A stretch of 64,000 nucleotides of DNA from Candidatus Pantoea edessiphila (GCF_002933315.1 NZ_PDKT01000002.1:86701-150700), one strand, 5' to 3'. Shown: positions 1-14,221, counted from the first letter of the stretch. The notes: generated by a model not told the origin, from the sequence alone. A program made the numbers and translations.

Positions 1-990
1 ATCAGGTTTTAATTTCATGTACTTCAAAGCTTTTTCAGCGGAAGCTCTTTCACTTGGATTAGAAAATGAATTTGGATGAGGGATTAACTGATCAATAGAT
101 ATTACCTGACTTGGATTAGTACCCCATGTTATTTGAGGAGCTATATTTGCAACATTAATCTTCATTACAGAATCAAAATGAGCATCATCATCCGATTTTA
201 ACGTACTCCAATATTGAATTGCTTTTTTCCATTTTTTCTCTTTTGGAGAAAACGGCCTATTTTTTAAATAACTAAAAGTAATTTCATCTGGAGCTATTAA
301 ACCTGCTTTAGCTCCCATTTCAATTACCATATTACACAAAGTCATACGACTTTCCATACTCATTTTATTAATTGTTACCCCACAAAATTCTACTACATAT
401 CCATTACCTCCACTACTACCAATTTGTTTTATAATAGATAAAATTATATCCTTTGCACTTACACCAATTGCAATATCACCTATTAATTCAATTTTCATTG
501 TTTTAGCTTTATCTTGTTTTAAAGTTTGTGTCGCTAAAACGTGTTCTACTTCTGAAGTTCCTATACCAAATGCAAGAGCACCAAAAGCACCATGAGTTGA
601 TGTATGAGAATCACCACAAACAATAGTCATTCCTGGTAAAGTAATACCCTGTTCTGGTCCTATTACATGAACAATTCCTTGGAAAGGATGATATATATCG
701 TATAATTGAATATTAAACTCGCGACAATTATTTATCAATTCCTGCATTTGAATCCTTGATAATTCACCTGATCCATTAATATCTTTAGTTTTTGTAGATA
801 CATTATGATCCATAGTTGCAAATGTTTTAGATGGTTTACGTACTGTTCTATTATGCATTCTAAGGCTATTAAAAGCTTGCGGTGAAGTAACTTCATGAAG
901 TAAGTGTCTATCTATATATAGAAGTGGCATGCCATTACATGATTCATGAATAACATGTGCATCGAATATTTTATGATATAAAGTTTTCAT
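1..990 (-). CDS. leuC: 3-isopropylmalate dehydratase large subunit (partial, C-terminus off window)
   Basis: The large subunit of isopropylmalate isomerase pairs with LeuD to convert 2- to 3-isopropylmalate in leucine synthesis. The minus-strand frame is open for 330 codons from the ATG at 988-990 ([13 protein letters not shown]) to the left edge. The family has about 466 residues, so roughly 135 C-terminal residues are outside, including the later cysteines that hold the 4Fe-4S cluster. The aconitase-like segment [19 protein letters not shown] is clear. It starts 13 bases after leuB stops, so it belongs to the leuA-leuB-leuC operon; leuD is expected just beyond the edge. No frameshift is seen in the visible part. 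Confidence 0.97.
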   Translation of the reverse strand, partial: MKTLYHKIFDAHVIHESCNGMPLLYIDRHLLHEVTSPQAFNSLRMHNRTVRKPSKTFATMDHNVSTKTKDINGSGELSRIQMQELINNCREFNIQLYDIYHPFQGIVHVIGPEQGITLPGMTIVCGDSHTSTHGAFGALAFGIGTSEVEHVLATQTLKQDKAKTMKIELIGDIAIGVSAKDIILSIIKQIGSSGGNGYVVEFCGVTINKMSMESRMTLCNMVIEMGAKAGLIAPDEITFSYLKNRPFSPKEKKWKKAIQYWSTLKSDDDAHFDSVMKINVANIAPQITWGTNPSQVISIDQLIPHPNSFSNPSERASAEKALKYMKLKPD

Positions 991-1003
991 TTACTTATTT
1001 CTC

Positions 1004-3648
<2,645 letters not shown>

Positions 3649-3688
3649 TATTTTATCCTTTTATTTTTTTATTCGATATTTTCATTAT

Positions 3689-3713
3689 AAAACCCGTGAC
3701 AAGCACGGGTTTT
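3689..3713 (-). promoter_or_regulatory. Leader hairpin before leuA, possible attenuator remnant
   Basis: A perfect 10-bp stem (3689-3698 with 3704-3713, core ACCCGTG/CACGGGT) with a 5-base loop lies 41 bases upstream of the leuA ATG. It is strikingly GC-rich for its surroundings. On the leftward transcript it is followed by four U residues, and on the plus strand by a T-run of six. Enteric leu operons are controlled by an attenuator at this position (established knowledge). Here no leucine-rich leader peptide is visible, so the hairpin may be a relic or a constitutive partial terminator (inference). Confidence 0.6.
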
Positions 3714-3967
3714 TTATTTCTCCTAATAAATTAAAAGATTTATATTAAGTGATGTAATATTTAAACATAATAATTATTTATTCAATATATTGTTTTTAAA
3801 AATTATTTATAAATTAAATAAAAAATATCAAGTGATTTTTATTTATTATTTTTAATGTAAATAATAGTAATTAATTATCTATATTAAAATAATTTTATTT
3901 TTATATATAAAGTATAAATTTTTATTTAAATTTATTTAAAATAATAAATATATCAATTTGTATTGAG

Positions 3968-3995
3968 TTGATTTATATATATCTGATAATAAGAT
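3968..3995 (+). promoter_or_regulatory. Putative ilvIH promoter
   Basis: TTGATT (3968-3973) and TAAGAT (3990-3995) are separated by 16 bases and lie about 65 bases upstream of the ilvI start. They resemble sigma-70 -35 and -10 boxes. In such an A/T-rich spacer chance matches are common, so this is only a candidate. Confidence 0.35.
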
Positions 3996-4060
3996 GTTAC
4001 TGATATTGTAAAAATTATTTTAAATGAATTTAATTATTTAATAAATTTTGGAGCTAAATA

Positions 4061-5782
4061 ATGGAGATGTTGTCAGGAGCTGAAATGGTTGTTCATTCTT
4101 TAATAGATCAAGGCATAAAACAAATTTTTGGTTATCCGGGTGGATCAGTACTGGATATTTACGATGCTTTGCAAACTATTGGAGGTATTGAGCATATTTT
4201 AGTACGTCATGAACAAGGAGCAGTGCATATGGCTGATGGTTTGGCGCGTGCAACAGGTAAAGTAGGTGTTGTATTAGTAACATCTGGTCCAGGAGCAACT
4301 AATTCTATTACTGGTATTGCTACAGCATATATGGATTCAATTCCATTAGTTATATTATCTGGACAAGTATCTTCTTCATTAATTGGATATGATGCATTTC
4401 AAGAGTGTGATATGGTTGGTATTTCTCGTCCTATTGTTAAATATAGCTTCTTAGTAAAAAGTACTAAAGAGATTCCGATAGTCTTTAAGAAAGCTTTTTG
4501 GTTAGCATCAACTGGAAGGCCTGGACCAATTGTAATAGATTTACCTAAAGATATATTAGATCCTAATAACAAATTACCTTATAAATGGCCTGAATTAGTA
4601 AATATACGTTCCTATAATCCTGTTATTCAAATACATAGAGGAGAAATTAAAAGTGCATTGAAAAAACTTATTAAAGCAAAACAACCAATTATTTATTCCG
4701 GAGGTGGATCTATTAATTCTAATTGTGAAAATGAATTATTAGAACTAGCTGAATTTCTTCATATCCCGGTAACCACCTCTCTTATGGGTTTAGGCTCATT
4801 TCCAGGTACTCATTTTCAATTTCTTGGTATGTTAGGTATGCACGGTACTTATGAAGCTAATATGGCGATGCATAATTCTGATTTTATTTTTAGTATTGGA
4901 GTACGGTTTGATGATCGTACTACTAATAATATCGATAAATATTGTCCCAATGCTATTATAATGCATATCGATATAGACCCTACTTCAATATCTAAAACTG
5001 TAACATCTGACATTCCAATTATAGGTGATATTAAACAAATATTAAATATTATGTTGGATTTAATTAAACAAGACAAATTTAAGTATATTAATAAACTAGA
5101 AAAGTGGTGGAAACTTATTAAATATTGGCGCAGTAAAAAATGTTTATCTTTTAATCACACAAGTAAAAAAATTAAACCTCAATCAGTAATTGAAACTATT
5201 TTTAAATTAACAAAGGGTAATGCTTATGTGACTTCAGATGTCGGTCAACACCAAATGTTTACAGCACTTTATTACCATTTTGATAAACCTCGTCATTGGA
5301 TCAATTCAGGAGGATTAGGAACAATGGGCTTTGGTTTGCCTGCTGCATTAGGAGTTAAAATTGCTTTACCGGAAGAAACAGTTATTTGCATTACTGGTGA
5401 TGGCAGTATTCAAATGAATATTCAAGAATTGTCAACTGCTCTACAATATAATTTATCGATTTTGATTTTAAATTTAAATAATAATGTTTTAGGTATGGTA
5501 AAACAATGGCAAGATATGATTTATTCAGGAAGGCATTCGCAATCAAATATGAAATCATTACCTAACTTTATTAAGTTAGCAGAATCTTATGGTCATATTG
5601 GTATTAAAATTAATTATTTTTATGAATTAGAAAAAAAATTAATATTAGCATTAGATACTGTTTCAAAAGGTAAACTAGTTTTTGTTGATGTCAATATTGA
5701 TGAGGAAGAACATGTATATCCAATGCAAATTCGCGGTGGAGGCATGAATGAAATGTGGCTAAATAAAACGGAGAAGACTTAA
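4061..5782 (+). CDS. ilvI: Acetolactate synthase III, catalytic subunit
   Basis: IlvI is the thiamine diphosphate- and FAD-dependent subunit that makes acetolactate and acetohydroxybutyrate for valine, leucine and isoleucine. The protein has 573 residues (family about 574). The [14 protein letters not shown] segment is followed by the catalytic glutamate in [13 protein letters not shown] (Glu51). The diphosphate-binding [11 protein letters not shown] motif lies near residue 445, and the C-terminus ends in the typical [18 protein letters not shown] lies 10 bases before the ATG. Three bases separate it from ilvH, forming a tight two-gene operon. Confidence 0.98.
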   Translation: MEMLSGAEMVVHSLIDQGIKQIFGYPGGSVLDIYDALQTIGGIEHILVRHEQGAVHMADGLARATGKVGVVLVTSGPGATNSITGIATAYMDSIPLVILSGQVSSSLIGYDAFQECDMVGISRPIVKYSFLVKSTKEIPIVFKKAFWLASTGRPGPIVIDLPKDILDPNNKLPYKWPELVNIRSYNPVIQIHRGEIKSALKKLIKAKQPIIYSGGGSINSNCENELLELAEFLHIPVTTSLMGLGSFPGTHFQFLGMLGMHGTYEANMAMHNSDFIFSIGVRFDDRTTNNIDKYCPNAIIMHIDIDPTSISKTVTSDIPIIGDIKQILNIMLDLIKQDKFKYINKLEKWWKLIKYWRSKKCLSFNHTSKKIKPQSVIETIFKLTKGNAYVTSDVGQHQMFTALYYHFDKPRHWINSGGLGTMGFGLPAALGVKIALPEETVICITGDGSIQMNIQELSTALQYNLSILILNLNNNVLGMVKQWQDMIYSGRHSQSNMKSLPNFIKLAESYGHIGIKINYFYELEKKLILALDTVSKGKLVFVDVNIDEEEHVYPMQIRGGGMNEMWLNKTEKT

Positions 5783-5785
5783 ATT

Positions 5786-6277
5786 ATGCGTCGTGTTTTA
5801 TCAATTTTGATAGAAAATGAATCTGGTGCTTTATCCCGTGTAGTTGGGTTATTTTCACAGCGTGGATATAATATTGAAAGTTTGACCGTCGCTCCAACAG
5901 ATGATCCTACTTTATCACGTATGACGATTCAAACATTTGGTGATGCAAAAGTATTAGAGCAAATTGAAAAACAATTACATAAACTAATTGATGTTTTACA
6001 TGTAATTGAATTAAAAGAAAAAAAATTTGTTGAACGTGAAATAATGTTAGTAAAGATAAAAACTGTTGATCAATCACGAGAGGAAATAAAACATATAGTG
6101 GAAATCTTTCGCGGGCAAATTATTGATGTTACTAAAATAGTTTATACTGTGCAGGTTATAGGTACTACTAATAAATTAGATGCATTTTTAATGATTATTA
6201 AAGATACAGCAGAAGTAATTGAAATGGTTCGGTCAGGAATTATAGGTATTTTACGCGGTAATTACGTTATTCGCTAA
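5786..6277 (+). CDS. ilvH: Acetolactate synthase III, regulatory subunit
   Basis: IlvH activates IlvI and confers valine feedback inhibition. The 163-residue length equals that of the E. coli protein. The N-terminal ACT domain keeps the valine-site residues Asn11, Gly14, Ser17 and Asn29 known from valine-resistant mutants, so the enzyme is probably still valine-sensitive. The second half ([18 protein letters not shown]) is the activation domain. GGAG inside the end of ilvI acts as its ribosome binding site. Confidence 0.98.
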   Translation: MRRVLSILIENESGALSRVVGLFSQRGYNIESLTVAPTDDPTLSRMTIQTFGDAKVLEQIEKQLHKLIDVLHVIELKEKKFVEREIMLVKIKTVDQSREEIKHIVEIFRGQIIDVTKIVYTVQVIGTTNKLDAFLMIIKDTAEVIEMVRSGIIGILRGNYVIR

Positions 6278-6425
6278 TTTAAAATATAATTTATTATTTC
6301 TAATAATAAATGTTTGAGAAAATCATAAATAAAACATACAAATCAATTTATTTTTTTGTTTTTACAGCCATATTACTGTTTTACATATGTAATAATAACT
6401 GAAATTTGTTCATAAAAATACTAAA

Positions 6426-6458
6426 TTTAAGTAATATCATATAATAATATTACTTAAA
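6426..6458. other. A/T hairpin between ilvH and rsmH
   Basis: A 12-bp perfect inverted repeat (6426-6437 with 6447-6458) with a 9-base loop lies 33 bases before rsmH, in the spacer that holds cra and mraZ in E. coli. It has no U-run, so it is not a typical terminator. It might end or stabilise ilvIH mRNA, or be chance in A/T-rich DNA. Confidence 0.35.
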
Positions 6459-6491
6459 ACATTAAAAATATAAAAATTAATTTAGTGAAAT

Positions 6492-7445
6492 ATGATTAAT
6501 ATAGAAATCATTAAAAATTTAAAACATAATACCGTTTTATTGAATGAAGCAATTAAAAGTTTAAATATCAAAGAAAACGGTATTTATATAGATGGAACCT
6601 TCGGAAGAGGAGGACATTCTTATTTAATTTTATCTCATCTTGGGTATCAAGGAAAATTAATCGCTATGGATCGTGATCCACAAGCGGTACTGGAGGCTAT
6701 GAAAATTAAAGATACGCGTTTTACAATTATTAAAGGATCTTTTTCTTCATTAGAAACACATATATTTAAACTTAATTTAATAGGAAAAATCGATGGAATT
6801 TTGTTAGATCTTGGTGTTTCATCACCTCAATTAGACGATTGTAATCGTGGATTTTCTTTTATAAATGATGGACCACTAGACATGCGTATGGATCCTAGCT
6901 TTAATGTTTCAGCAGCAGAATGGCTATTAAATGCAACAGAAAAAGAAATTGTTTTTGTATTAAAATCATATGGAGAAGAGAAATTTGCTAAAAAAATAGC
7001 TCGTGCAATCATAGATCGTAATCGCATAAAACCAATTACTAGAACAATAGAACTAGCTGAAATAATTTCATTTGCAATTCCAATAAAAGATAAATTTAAA
7101 CATCCTGCTACACGCAGTTTTCAAGCAATACGTATATGGATAAATAAAGAACTAGAAGAACTCAAAGCTATATTAACAAGTTCTATTAAATTACTATCTT
7201 ATAAAGGACGTTTATCTATTATTAGCTTTCATTCATTAGAAGATAGAATTGTTAAACATTTTATGCGTAAATACAGCAAAAAATTACAAATACCTCACGG
7301 TTTACCACTTACAGAAGAACAGATATTTAAATTCAGTAAACTACAGTTAAAATTATTAGGTAGATTATTTCCAAGTGATATAGAAATAAAAAACAATCCA
7401 AGATCACGTAGTGCTATATTACGCATTGCAGAAAAAATTTGTTAA
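6492..7445 (+). CDS. rsmH: 16S rRNA (cytosine-1402-N4)-methyltransferase
   Basis: RsmH (MraW) methylates N4 of cytosine 1402 in the decoding centre of 16S rRNA using S-adenosylmethionine. The protein has 317 residues (family about 313). The SAM-binding [11 protein letters not shown] motif is at residues 33-43, followed by AMDRDPQAV and [13 protein letters not shown]. The C-terminal [13 protein letters not shown] segment is typical. It opens the division and cell wall cluster; mraZ, which normally precedes it, is absent. The ribosome binding site is weak, but the N-terminus aligns with homologues. Confidence 0.97.
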   Translation: MINIEIIKNLKHNTVLLNEAIKSLNIKENGIYIDGTFGRGGHSYLILSHLGYQGKLIAMDRDPQAVLEAMKIKDTRFTIIKGSFSSLETHIFKLNLIGKIDGILLDLGVSSPQLDDCNRGFSFINDGPLDMRMDPSFNVSAAEWLLNATEKEIVFVLKSYGEEKFAKKIARAIIDRNRIKPITRTIELAEIISFAIPIKDKFKHPATRSFQAIRIWINKELEELKAILTSSIKLLSYKGRLSIISFHSLEDRIVKHFMRKYSKKLQIPHGLPLTEEQIFKFSKLQLKLLGRLFPSDIEIKNNPRSRSAILRIAEKIC

Positions 7446-7626
7446 TATTATTGATAAATTTATTTCAGTATGTTTTTATCTAATTTTAAAAAACATATAA
7501 AATATTTTTATATCAATAATAAACCACAATTAGTATATAAAATTATATACTCGTTTAGAGTATATAATTTGTGTTTTAAAACATCGTATCAATATATTTT
7601 TATTTTTAATAAAAAATGAGAAATTA

Positions 7627-9111
7627 GTGAAAAAAAATAAAAATCTTTATTATCTACTTAATCAATGGATATCTAATGCACCGATATGTTTTTTCAATTC
7701 AATGAAATTAGATAGTCGTAAAATAAAACAGGGTAATTTATTTATTGCTATTAAAGGAGATATTAGTGACGGTAGAAATTTTATTTCTGAAGCAATTAAT
7801 AAAGGTGCTGTTGCTATACTAGCAGAGGCAAACGGAATAGCGATGAATGGGGAAGTAAATATAATATCAGGTATTCCTATTATTTATTTTTCAGAATTAA
7901 ATCAAAAATTATCTACTTTAGGTAAAGTTTTTTACGAAAATCCAGGAAAAACACAAAAAATTATTGGAGTAACAGGAACAAATGGTAAAACTACCATCAC
8001 CCAATTATTATCACAATGGGTAACATTGTTAGGTGAAAAAAGTGCAGTAATAGGTACTATGGGATATGGAATAATAGGAAACTTAAAGAAAACAAACAAT
8101 ACAACAGAATCTGCAATTGATACACAAAAAATTTTATATCTTTTGGATAAAGAACGAATAAATCTAACAGCAATGGAAATATCTTCACATGCTTTAGTAC
8201 AATATCGTGTAGCTGATATATTATTTTCTGCAGGAGTATTTACTAATCTAAGTCATGATCATCTTGACTATCATAATGACATGAAAAAATATGCGCTTGC
8301 TAAAAGGTCATTTTTTTTCGAACATAAACTAAATGAAATGATAATTAATGCTGATGACAAAATTGGTTCTCAATGGTTATTTGATTTACCTAGCGCAATT
8401 GCAGTTAGCATAAAAAAAAATTATAGATTTGATATTAATAGACGCTGGCTAAAGGCTACCAATATAATTTTCCGAAAAAGTCAAATAAATATTTATTTTG
8501 ATTCAAGTTGGGGTTCAGGTAGAATTAATAGTGCTTTAATTGGTAACTTTAATATTAGTAATCTACTTATTGCTTTAGCCACTTTATTATCTCTCAATTA
8601 TCCATTAAATTCATTATTGAAAGTGTCATCTAAATTATTACCAATAAATGGTCGTATGGAATTATTTGTTAAAGTAGGTAAACCTAAAGTAATATTAGAT
8701 TATGCTCATACTCCTGAAGCATTAAAAAAAGCTTTAATAGCAGCACGTCAATATTGTACAGGTAAAATTTGGTGTTTATTCGGTTGTGGTGGTGAACGTG
8801 ATAAAACTAAAAGACCTATAATGGCAGCGATTGCTGAAAAATTTGCTGATATAATTATTGTCACTCAAGATAATCCACGTAATGAAAACCAATATGAAAT
8901 TATTAAAGATATTTTACATGGTTTTGTAAATTTGCATTCTGTTTATGTAATCAACAATCGATCAAAAGCAATTAATCAATCTATTAGATCAGCCTATTAT
9001 AATGATTTAATCTTAATTGCAGGAAAAGGTCATGAAGAATATCAAATTATAGGTAATAATCGTTTTCATTATTCAGATCGCGCTATTATTAAATCATCTT
9101 TGGAATTATGA
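7627..9111 (+). CDS. murE: UDP-MurNAc-tripeptide synthetase (meso-DAP adding)
   Basis: MurE adds meso-diaminopimelate to UDP-MurNAc-L-Ala-D-Glu in the cytosol. The 494-residue protein starts with GTG after a weak GAG site. The ATP-binding GVTGTNGKTT is at residues 114-123. The DNPR motif in the C-terminal domain is the signature of DAP rather than lysine specificity, fitting the presence of dapD at 40673-41497. The 181-base spacer upstream replaces ftsL and ftsI. An A9 run at 8412-8420 is in frame. One base separates it from murF. Confidence 0.97.
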   Translation: MKKNKNLYYLLNQWISNAPICFFNSMKLDSRKIKQGNLFIAIKGDISDGRNFISEAINKGAVAILAEANGIAMNGEVNIISGIPIIYFSELNQKLSTLGKVFYENPGKTQKIIGVTGTNGKTTITQLLSQWVTLLGEKSAVIGTMGYGIIGNLKKTNNTTESAIDTQKILYLLDKERINLTAMEISSHALVQYRVADILFSAGVFTNLSHDHLDYHNDMKKYALAKRSFFFEHKLNEMIINADDKIGSQWLFDLPSAIAVSIKKNYRFDINRRWLKATNIIFRKSQINIYFDSSWGSGRINSALIGNFNISNLLIALATLLSLNYPLNSLLKVSSKLLPINGRMELFVKVGKPKVILDYAHTPEALKKALIAARQYCTGKIWCLFGCGGERDKTKRPIMAAIAEKFADIIIVTQDNPRNENQYEIIKDILHGFVNLHSVYVINNRSKAINQSIRSAYYNDLILIAGKGHEEYQIIGNNRFHYSDRAIIKSSLEL

Positions 9112-9112
9112 T

Positions 9113-10456
9113 ATGATTCAAATATCTTTAAGTAAATTAGCAAGTATAACTGATGGTATACTTTATGGAAATGATATTTTTTTAGATAAAATTTCTATAA
9201 ATACAAGACATATAAAATCAGATAGTTTATTTATTGCTATTATAGGCAAACGTTTTGATGCACATATTTTTATTAATGATGCTATTGCTAATGGTGCAAA
9301 AGCTTTATTAGTTAATAAATATTTACCAATACCTATACCACAGGTAGTTGTAAATAACACTAATTTAGCATTTGAGATACTTTCATCTTGGGTAAGAAAT
9401 CAAGTAAGTACACATGTTGTTGCATTAACTGGATCTTCAGGTAAAACAACTGTTAAAGAAATGACTGCTTCTATTTTGCGTCAATATGGAGATACTCTTT
9501 GTAACGAAGGTAATTTTAATAATAAGTTCGGAGTACCTATGACATTATTGCGTCTTACAAAACAACATAAATATGCAGTTATTGAATTAGGAGCATCTCA
9601 AATTGGTGAGATTAAATATATCAATAAACTAGTATATCCAGAAAGTGTATTAGTAAATAATATTTCATCTGCACATCTTGAAGGCTTCGGATCATTAGCT
9701 AACGTTGCAAAAGCAAAAAGCGAAATTTTTTATAACTTACCTGATAATGGAATTGCAATTATAAATGATGATAGTAATGACTGGCTAAATTGGAAAAAAA
9801 TTTTAAGTAAAAATAAAGTATGGCGATTTTCTTTAAAAAATGATAGTAGTGATTTTTTTGCATATAAAATTAATTTGCAAGAAAATAAAACAAATTTCAT
9901 TGTACGTACACCTTATGGTACAACAAAAGTAACTATTCCATTAATAGGAAAACATAATGTTTATAATTCTTTAGCTGCTTCAGCACTATCTATGTCTTTA
10001 GGTATTCCGTTAACTGCTATTAGTAATGGTCTCAAAAATATACAAGCATTACCAGGTAGATTGTTTCCTATTTACTTATCTAAAAATCAAGTAATATTAG
10101 ATGATACTTATAATGCTAATATAGGGTCAATGAAAGCTGCAATTAAATTGTTATCATCTATGCCAGGTTATCGTGTTATGGTCATTGGAGATATTTCAGA
10201 ACTAGGTCAAGAAAGTGAAAATCTCCATCGTGAATTAGGTATTTATGCTAAAAATATGTCTATAGATCTTGTAATAAGTATAGGAACATTCAGTTATTTA
10301 GTTAGTCAAAATAGTAAATTAGGTGAACATTTTACAAATCAATTATTTTTAATTAAACGTTTAAAAATGTTATTATCTAAATATGTAAACATTACTATTT
10401 TAATCAAAGGTTCACGTAATGCCTCTATGGAAAAAGTAGTACAAAAATTATTGTAG
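9113..10456 (+). CDS. murF: UDP-MurNAc-tripeptide:D-Ala-D-Ala ligase
   Basis: MurF attaches D-Ala-D-Ala to the UDP-MurNAc tripeptide, completing the pentapeptide precursor. The 447-residue protein is slightly short against the usual 452. The Mur ligase ATP loop ALTGSSGKTT occurs at residues 104-113, and the C-terminal domain keeps ILDDTYNAN and VIGDISELG. It begins one base after the murE stop, so the two are almost certainly cotranscribed. No defects are seen. Confidence 0.97.
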   Translation: MIQISLSKLASITDGILYGNDIFLDKISINTRHIKSDSLFIAIIGKRFDAHIFINDAIANGAKALLVNKYLPIPIPQVVVNNTNLAFEILSSWVRNQVSTHVVALTGSSGKTTVKEMTASILRQYGDTLCNEGNFNNKFGVPMTLLRLTKQHKYAVIELGASQIGEIKYINKLVYPESVLVNNISSAHLEGFGSLANVAKAKSEIFYNLPDNGIAIINDDSNDWLNWKKILSKNKVWRFSLKNDSSDFFAYKINLQENKTNFIVRTPYGTTKVTIPLIGKHNVYNSLAASALSMSLGIPLTAISNGLKNIQALPGRLFPIYLSKNQVILDDTYNANIGSMKAAIKLLSSMPGYRVMVIGDISELGQESENLHRELGIYAKNMSIDLVISIGTFSYLVSQNSKLGEHFTNQLFLIKRLKMLLSKYVNITILIKGSRNASMEKVVQKLL

Positions 10457-10465
10457 GAACATAGT

Positions 10466-11548
10466 ATGTTTGTATTATTAATTAATTATTTAATTAATTT
10501 TTCCTCTTATTTTAAGATATTTTCACATTTAATATTTCGTGCTACCAATAGTTTTTTAACATCTTTATTAATTTCACTATATATAGGACCTTACTTAATA
10601 AGTTGGTTTAAAAAGTTGCAAATAAATCAAATTATACGTCATGATGGACCTAAATCTCATTTACGCAAACATAATACTCCAACGATGGGTGGCGTAATGA
10701 TTATCATTTCAGTATTGATTTCAATATTAATATGGTCACGTTTATCTAATATTTATATATGGTATTCATTAATAATATTTACTGGATTCGGTATTATTGG
10801 TTTTATAGACGATTATCGTAAATTAATATATAAAAATTCAAAGGGTTTGGTAGCCAAATGGAAATATTTATGTATGTCTATTGTTTCAATTATTATTATA
10901 GCAATTTTATATTTTAACGGCAAAAATACTCTTTCTACTCAGTTAGTAGTACCTTTTTTTAAAGACTTTATGCCACAATTAGGATTATTATATGTATTTT
11001 TAGCTTATATTGTTATAGTTGGAACAGGAAATGCAGTTAATTTAACTGATGGTCTAGATGGTTTGGCTATAGTTCCTACTATATTTATAGCTACTGGTCT
11101 TAGTATAGTATCCTGGTTGACTAGTGATATAAAATTGTCTCAATATTTACACTTACCTTATATATCTTATACAAGGGAATTAATAATTTTTTGCTCTTCA
11201 ATTATTGGTGCAGGTATTGGTTTCTTATATTTTAATATCTATCCTGCAAAAATTTTTATGGGTGATGTTGGTTCGTTATCACTTGGTGGAGCATTAGGTA
11301 TTATTGCTGTACTATTACGTCAAGAATTACTGCTGTTTATTATGGGAGGAATATTTGTTATTGAAGCATGTTCAGTTATATTACAAGTAAGTTCATTTAA
11401 ATTATTAGGTCATAGAATTTTTCTTATGGCACCTATTCATCATCATTATGAATTAAAAGGATGGTCTGAACAACGCATTATTTTACTTTTCTGGATTATT
11501 TCTTTTATATTAGTGTCAATAGGCTTGGCTACATTAAAAATGCGTTAA
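10466..11548 (+). CDS. mraY: Phospho-MurNAc-pentapeptide transferase
   Basis: MraY transfers phospho-MurNAc-pentapeptide to undecaprenyl phosphate, making lipid I in the inner membrane. The 360 residues match E. coli exactly. About ten hydrophobic segments are visible, with the conserved cytoplasmic loops [35 protein letters not shown] and the histidine-rich [17 protein letters not shown] precedes the ATG, nine bases after murF. It is intact. Confidence 0.98.
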   Translation: MFVLLINYLINFSSYFKIFSHLIFRATNSFLTSLLISLYIGPYLISWFKKLQINQIIRHDGPKSHLRKHNTPTMGGVMIIISVLISILIWSRLSNIYIWYSLIIFTGFGIIGFIDDYRKLIYKNSKGLVAKWKYLCMSIVSIIIIAILYFNGKNTLSTQLVVPFFKDFMPQLGLLYVFLAYIVIVGTGNAVNLTDGLDGLAIVPTIFIATGLSIVSWLTSDIKLSQYLHLPYISYTRELIIFCSSIIGAGIGFLYFNIYPAKIFMGDVGSLSLGGALGIIAVLLRQELLLFIMGGIFVIEACSVILQVSSFKLLGHRIFLMAPIHHHYELKGWSEQRIILLFWIISFILVSIGLATLKMR

Positions 11549-11550
11549 TT

Positions 11551-12879
11551 ATGATTGAATATAAAGATAAAAAAATTGTTATTATTGGTTTGGGTGTAAC
11601 CGGAATATCATGTATTACATTTTTTTTAGAACGAGGTGTATTACCTCGTGTAATGGATACTCGTTTAAATCCTCCTAATATTAGAGATATACCTAAATAT
11701 ATTGAATGCTACTTAGGAGGATTTAATATTAATTGGTTATTACAATCTGACTTAATAGTTGTAAGTCCAGGTGTTAGCTTAGCACACATAGAATTGCAAC
11801 AAGCAATTAATAAAGGAATAGAAATTATTGGTGATATTGAACTCTTTTGTCGTGAATTGAATAGTCCTATTATAGCAATTACTGGTTCAAATGGTAAAAG
11901 TACTGTTACTACTTTAGTTAATGAAATGGCAAAAGCAGCAGGATATCAAGTAGCTATGGGTGGTAATATTGGTTTGCCTGTACTTGATTTATTAGGCATG
12001 CAGAAACAACAATTGTACATTTTAGAAATATCTAGTTTTCAACTAGAACTTACTAATAGCTTACAAGCTAATGTGGCTGCTTTACTAAATATATCAGAAG
12101 ATCATTTAAATCGTTATCCGTTAGGTATAAATCAATATCGTAATACTAAAATGCGCATATATAAAAATGCATCATATTGTGTTATTAATAAGGATGATAA
12201 ATTAGCTATTCCTGTATTTAACAACAAGCAAAGTTATATTAGTTTTGGTATGCATGATGGTGATTATCATTTTATTAATAAAAATGGTAAAATCTATATA
12301 AAAAGTATCTATTATGACCAAATATTTAATACTGCAGAAATGAAAATAATGGGCATACACAATTATATAAATGCACTATCGGCATTAGCTATAGTAGGTG
12401 TATTAGAATTGCCATATATGTCTAGTTTAGCAACATTAGTTTCTTTTACAGGTTTAAAACATCGTTTTCAAGTAATATGTCAACATAATAGTGTTAAGTG
12501 GATTAATGACTCTAAAGCAACAAATATTAAAAGTACTGAAGCTGCATTATGCAGTTTATACTTTAGAGGTACATTATGGTTATTACTTGGTGGTGATAGC
12601 AAAGGTGCTGATTTTTCTTCATTAATAAACTATATTTTACAAAAAAAAATCAAAATTTTCTGTTTTGGTCAAGATGGTGCTAAAATAGCTGCCTTACAGC
12701 CTAAAATATCTACGTATACCGAGACAATGCAACAAGCAGTAAACAAAATTGCTTCTTTAGTTAGACCTAATGATATAGTACTTTTATCTCCGGCATGCTC
12801 TAGTTTAGATCAATTTAATAGTTTTGAACATCGTGGTGATGTTTTTATCAAATTAGTAAAAGATATTATCAAAAATTAA
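11551..12879 (+). CDS. murD: UDP-MurNAc-L-Ala:D-Glu ligase
   Basis: MurD adds D-glutamate to UDP-MurNAc-L-alanine. The 442-residue protein (family about 438) has an N-terminal Rossmann-like GLGVTGIS segment, the ATP loop AITGSNGKST at residues 109-118, and the C-terminal LLSPACSSLDQF motif. It starts two bases after mraY. The spacer after it (12880-13122, 243 bases) is where ftsW stands in relatives; no trace is recognisable. An A9 tract at 12641-12649 is in frame. Confidence 0.97.
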   Translation: MIEYKDKKIVIIGLGVTGISCITFFLERGVLPRVMDTRLNPPNIRDIPKYIECYLGGFNINWLLQSDLIVVSPGVSLAHIELQQAINKGIEIIGDIELFCRELNSPIIAITGSNGKSTVTTLVNEMAKAAGYQVAMGGNIGLPVLDLLGMQKQQLYILEISSFQLELTNSLQANVAALLNISEDHLNRYPLGINQYRNTKMRIYKNASYCVINKDDKLAIPVFNNKQSYISFGMHDGDYHFINKNGKIYIKSIYYDQIFNTAEMKIMGIHNYINALSALAIVGVLELPYMSSLATLVSFTGLKHRFQVICQHNSVKWINDSKATNIKSTEAALCSLYFRGTLWLLLGGDSKGADFSSLINYILQKKIKIFCFGQDGAKIAALQPKISTYTETMQQAVNKIASLVRPNDIVLLSPACSSLDQFNSFEHRGDVFIKLVKDIIKN

Positions 12880-13122
12880 AATAATATACTTTTAATTTAT
12901 ATTCAGAACTATTACATGACTAAGATTTTAATACTACAATTGTATTAATTGATTTTATATTTTTTATGAATAATTAATTTTAATAAAATTTTCATTATTA
13001 TCCGATTTATTAATGAATAAAAAATAGATCTTGATACATGTCGAATATTCAATGATTAATACATCAGATTTTTTAAAACACTATAGTAGTAAAATCTAAA
13101 TGATCATTTGAGGTAATTACAA

Positions 13123-14181
13123 ATGAACAAGAAGTTACTGATTATGGCAGGAGGTACTGGAGGACATATTTTTCCAGGATTAACTATTGCTCATCATATG
13201 ATAGAAAAAAGTTGGAAAGTATGTTGGTTAGGTACATCTAATAATATGGAAAATAATATAGTACCGCAATACAACATAAAAATGTATTTTATTAACATCA
13301 GTGGTTTACGTGGTAAGGGAATAACAACTCAAATATTAGCACCTATATCTATTTTAAGAGCATTTATCCAGGCAAGAAACATCATGAAGTTATGTAAACC
13401 TGATGTAGTTTTAGGTATGGGGGGTTACGTTTCAGGTCCTGGTGGTTTGGCAGCTTGGACTTGTGGTATTCCTTTATTATTACATGAACAAAATAGTATC
13501 GCTGGTTTAACTAATAAGTGGCTAGCGAAAATTGCCACGAAAGTGTTACAGGGATTTCCAGGTGCTTTTCCTCATTCAGATGTAGTAGGTAATCCCATAC
13601 GTAAAAATATACTTAATATACCTAAACCACAAGAGCGTTTTACAGGTCGCAGTGGCCCAATCAGAATTTTAGTAATAGGTGGTAGTCAAGGTGCTGAAAT
13701 TATAAATAATATAATTCCGAAAATCGCATTTTATCTAGGTAAAAAAATCATTATATGGCATCAAACCGGAAAAGGAAAACATAAAAAAGTATATAATGCC
13801 TATAAAAATTTAGGTCAACATCAACATACTGTCACAGAATTTATTGACGATATTTTTTATGCTTATTCATGGGCAGATGTAATCATTTGTAGAGCAGGTG
13901 CATTAACAGTCAGCGAAATTGCTACTGTAGGATTAGCGGCTATTTTCATACCATTTCAACATAAAGATCGTCAGCAATATTTAAATGCTTTAAATCTGGC
14001 AAAAATAGGAGCCGCTAAAATTTTTGAAATAAAAGAACTCACTGTGGATGCTATAGTAACAACATTAGTTAATTGGGATAGATCAGTATTACTTCAAATG
14101 GCACAGAAAGCTAGACAATTAGCACATTGTAATGCAACTAAACTTATTTTTCAAGAAATAGTTAATATATCTATGCAATAA
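13123..14181 (+). CDS. murG: UDP-GlcNAc:lipid I N-acetylglucosaminyltransferase
   Basis: MurG converts lipid I to lipid II on the cytoplasmic face of the inner membrane. The 352-residue protein (usual 355) begins [15 protein letters not shown], the glycine-rich membrane/donor loop. It also has [23 protein letters not shown] and the donor-binding VIGGSQGA and [12 protein letters not shown] segments of the GT-B fold. AGGT precedes the ATG. It is separated from murD by the ftsW-less gap, so it may have its own promoter there. Confidence 0.98.
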   Translation: MNKKLLIMAGGTGGHIFPGLTIAHHMIEKSWKVCWLGTSNNMENNIVPQYNIKMYFINISGLRGKGITTQILAPISILRAFIQARNIMKLCKPDVVLGMGGYVSGPGGLAAWTCGIPLLLHEQNSIAGLTNKWLAKIATKVLQGFPGAFPHSDVVGNPIRKNILNIPKPQERFTGRSGPIRILVIGGSQGAEIINNIIPKIAFYLGKKIIIWHQTGKGKHKKVYNAYKNLGQHQHTVTEFIDDIFYAYSWADVIICRAGALTVSEIATVGLAAIFIPFQHKDRQQYLNALNLAKIGAAKIFEIKELTVDAIVTTLVNWDRSVLLQMAQKARQLAHCNATKLIFQEIVNISMQ

Positions 14182-14221
14182 AATTTAATATATTTATTAA
14201 ATAATTTAGAATAGGATATTA

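Larger units (their letters stand above)
3649..4060. other. Divergent leuA-ilvI intergenic region
   Basis: This 412-base A/T-rich spacer separates the leu operon (leftward) from ilvIH (rightward). It contains one strong GC hairpin near leuA and a promoter-like element before ilvI, both listed separately. I see no leuL-like leader peptide with a leucine codon run and no leuO gene, which sits here in E. coli. Confidence 0.7.

Noticed and set aside
3721..3780. Possible leuL-like leader peptide on the minus strand
   Set aside because: The only ATG there reads MFKYYIT then stop, with no leucine codons, so it does not resemble a leu leader peptide.
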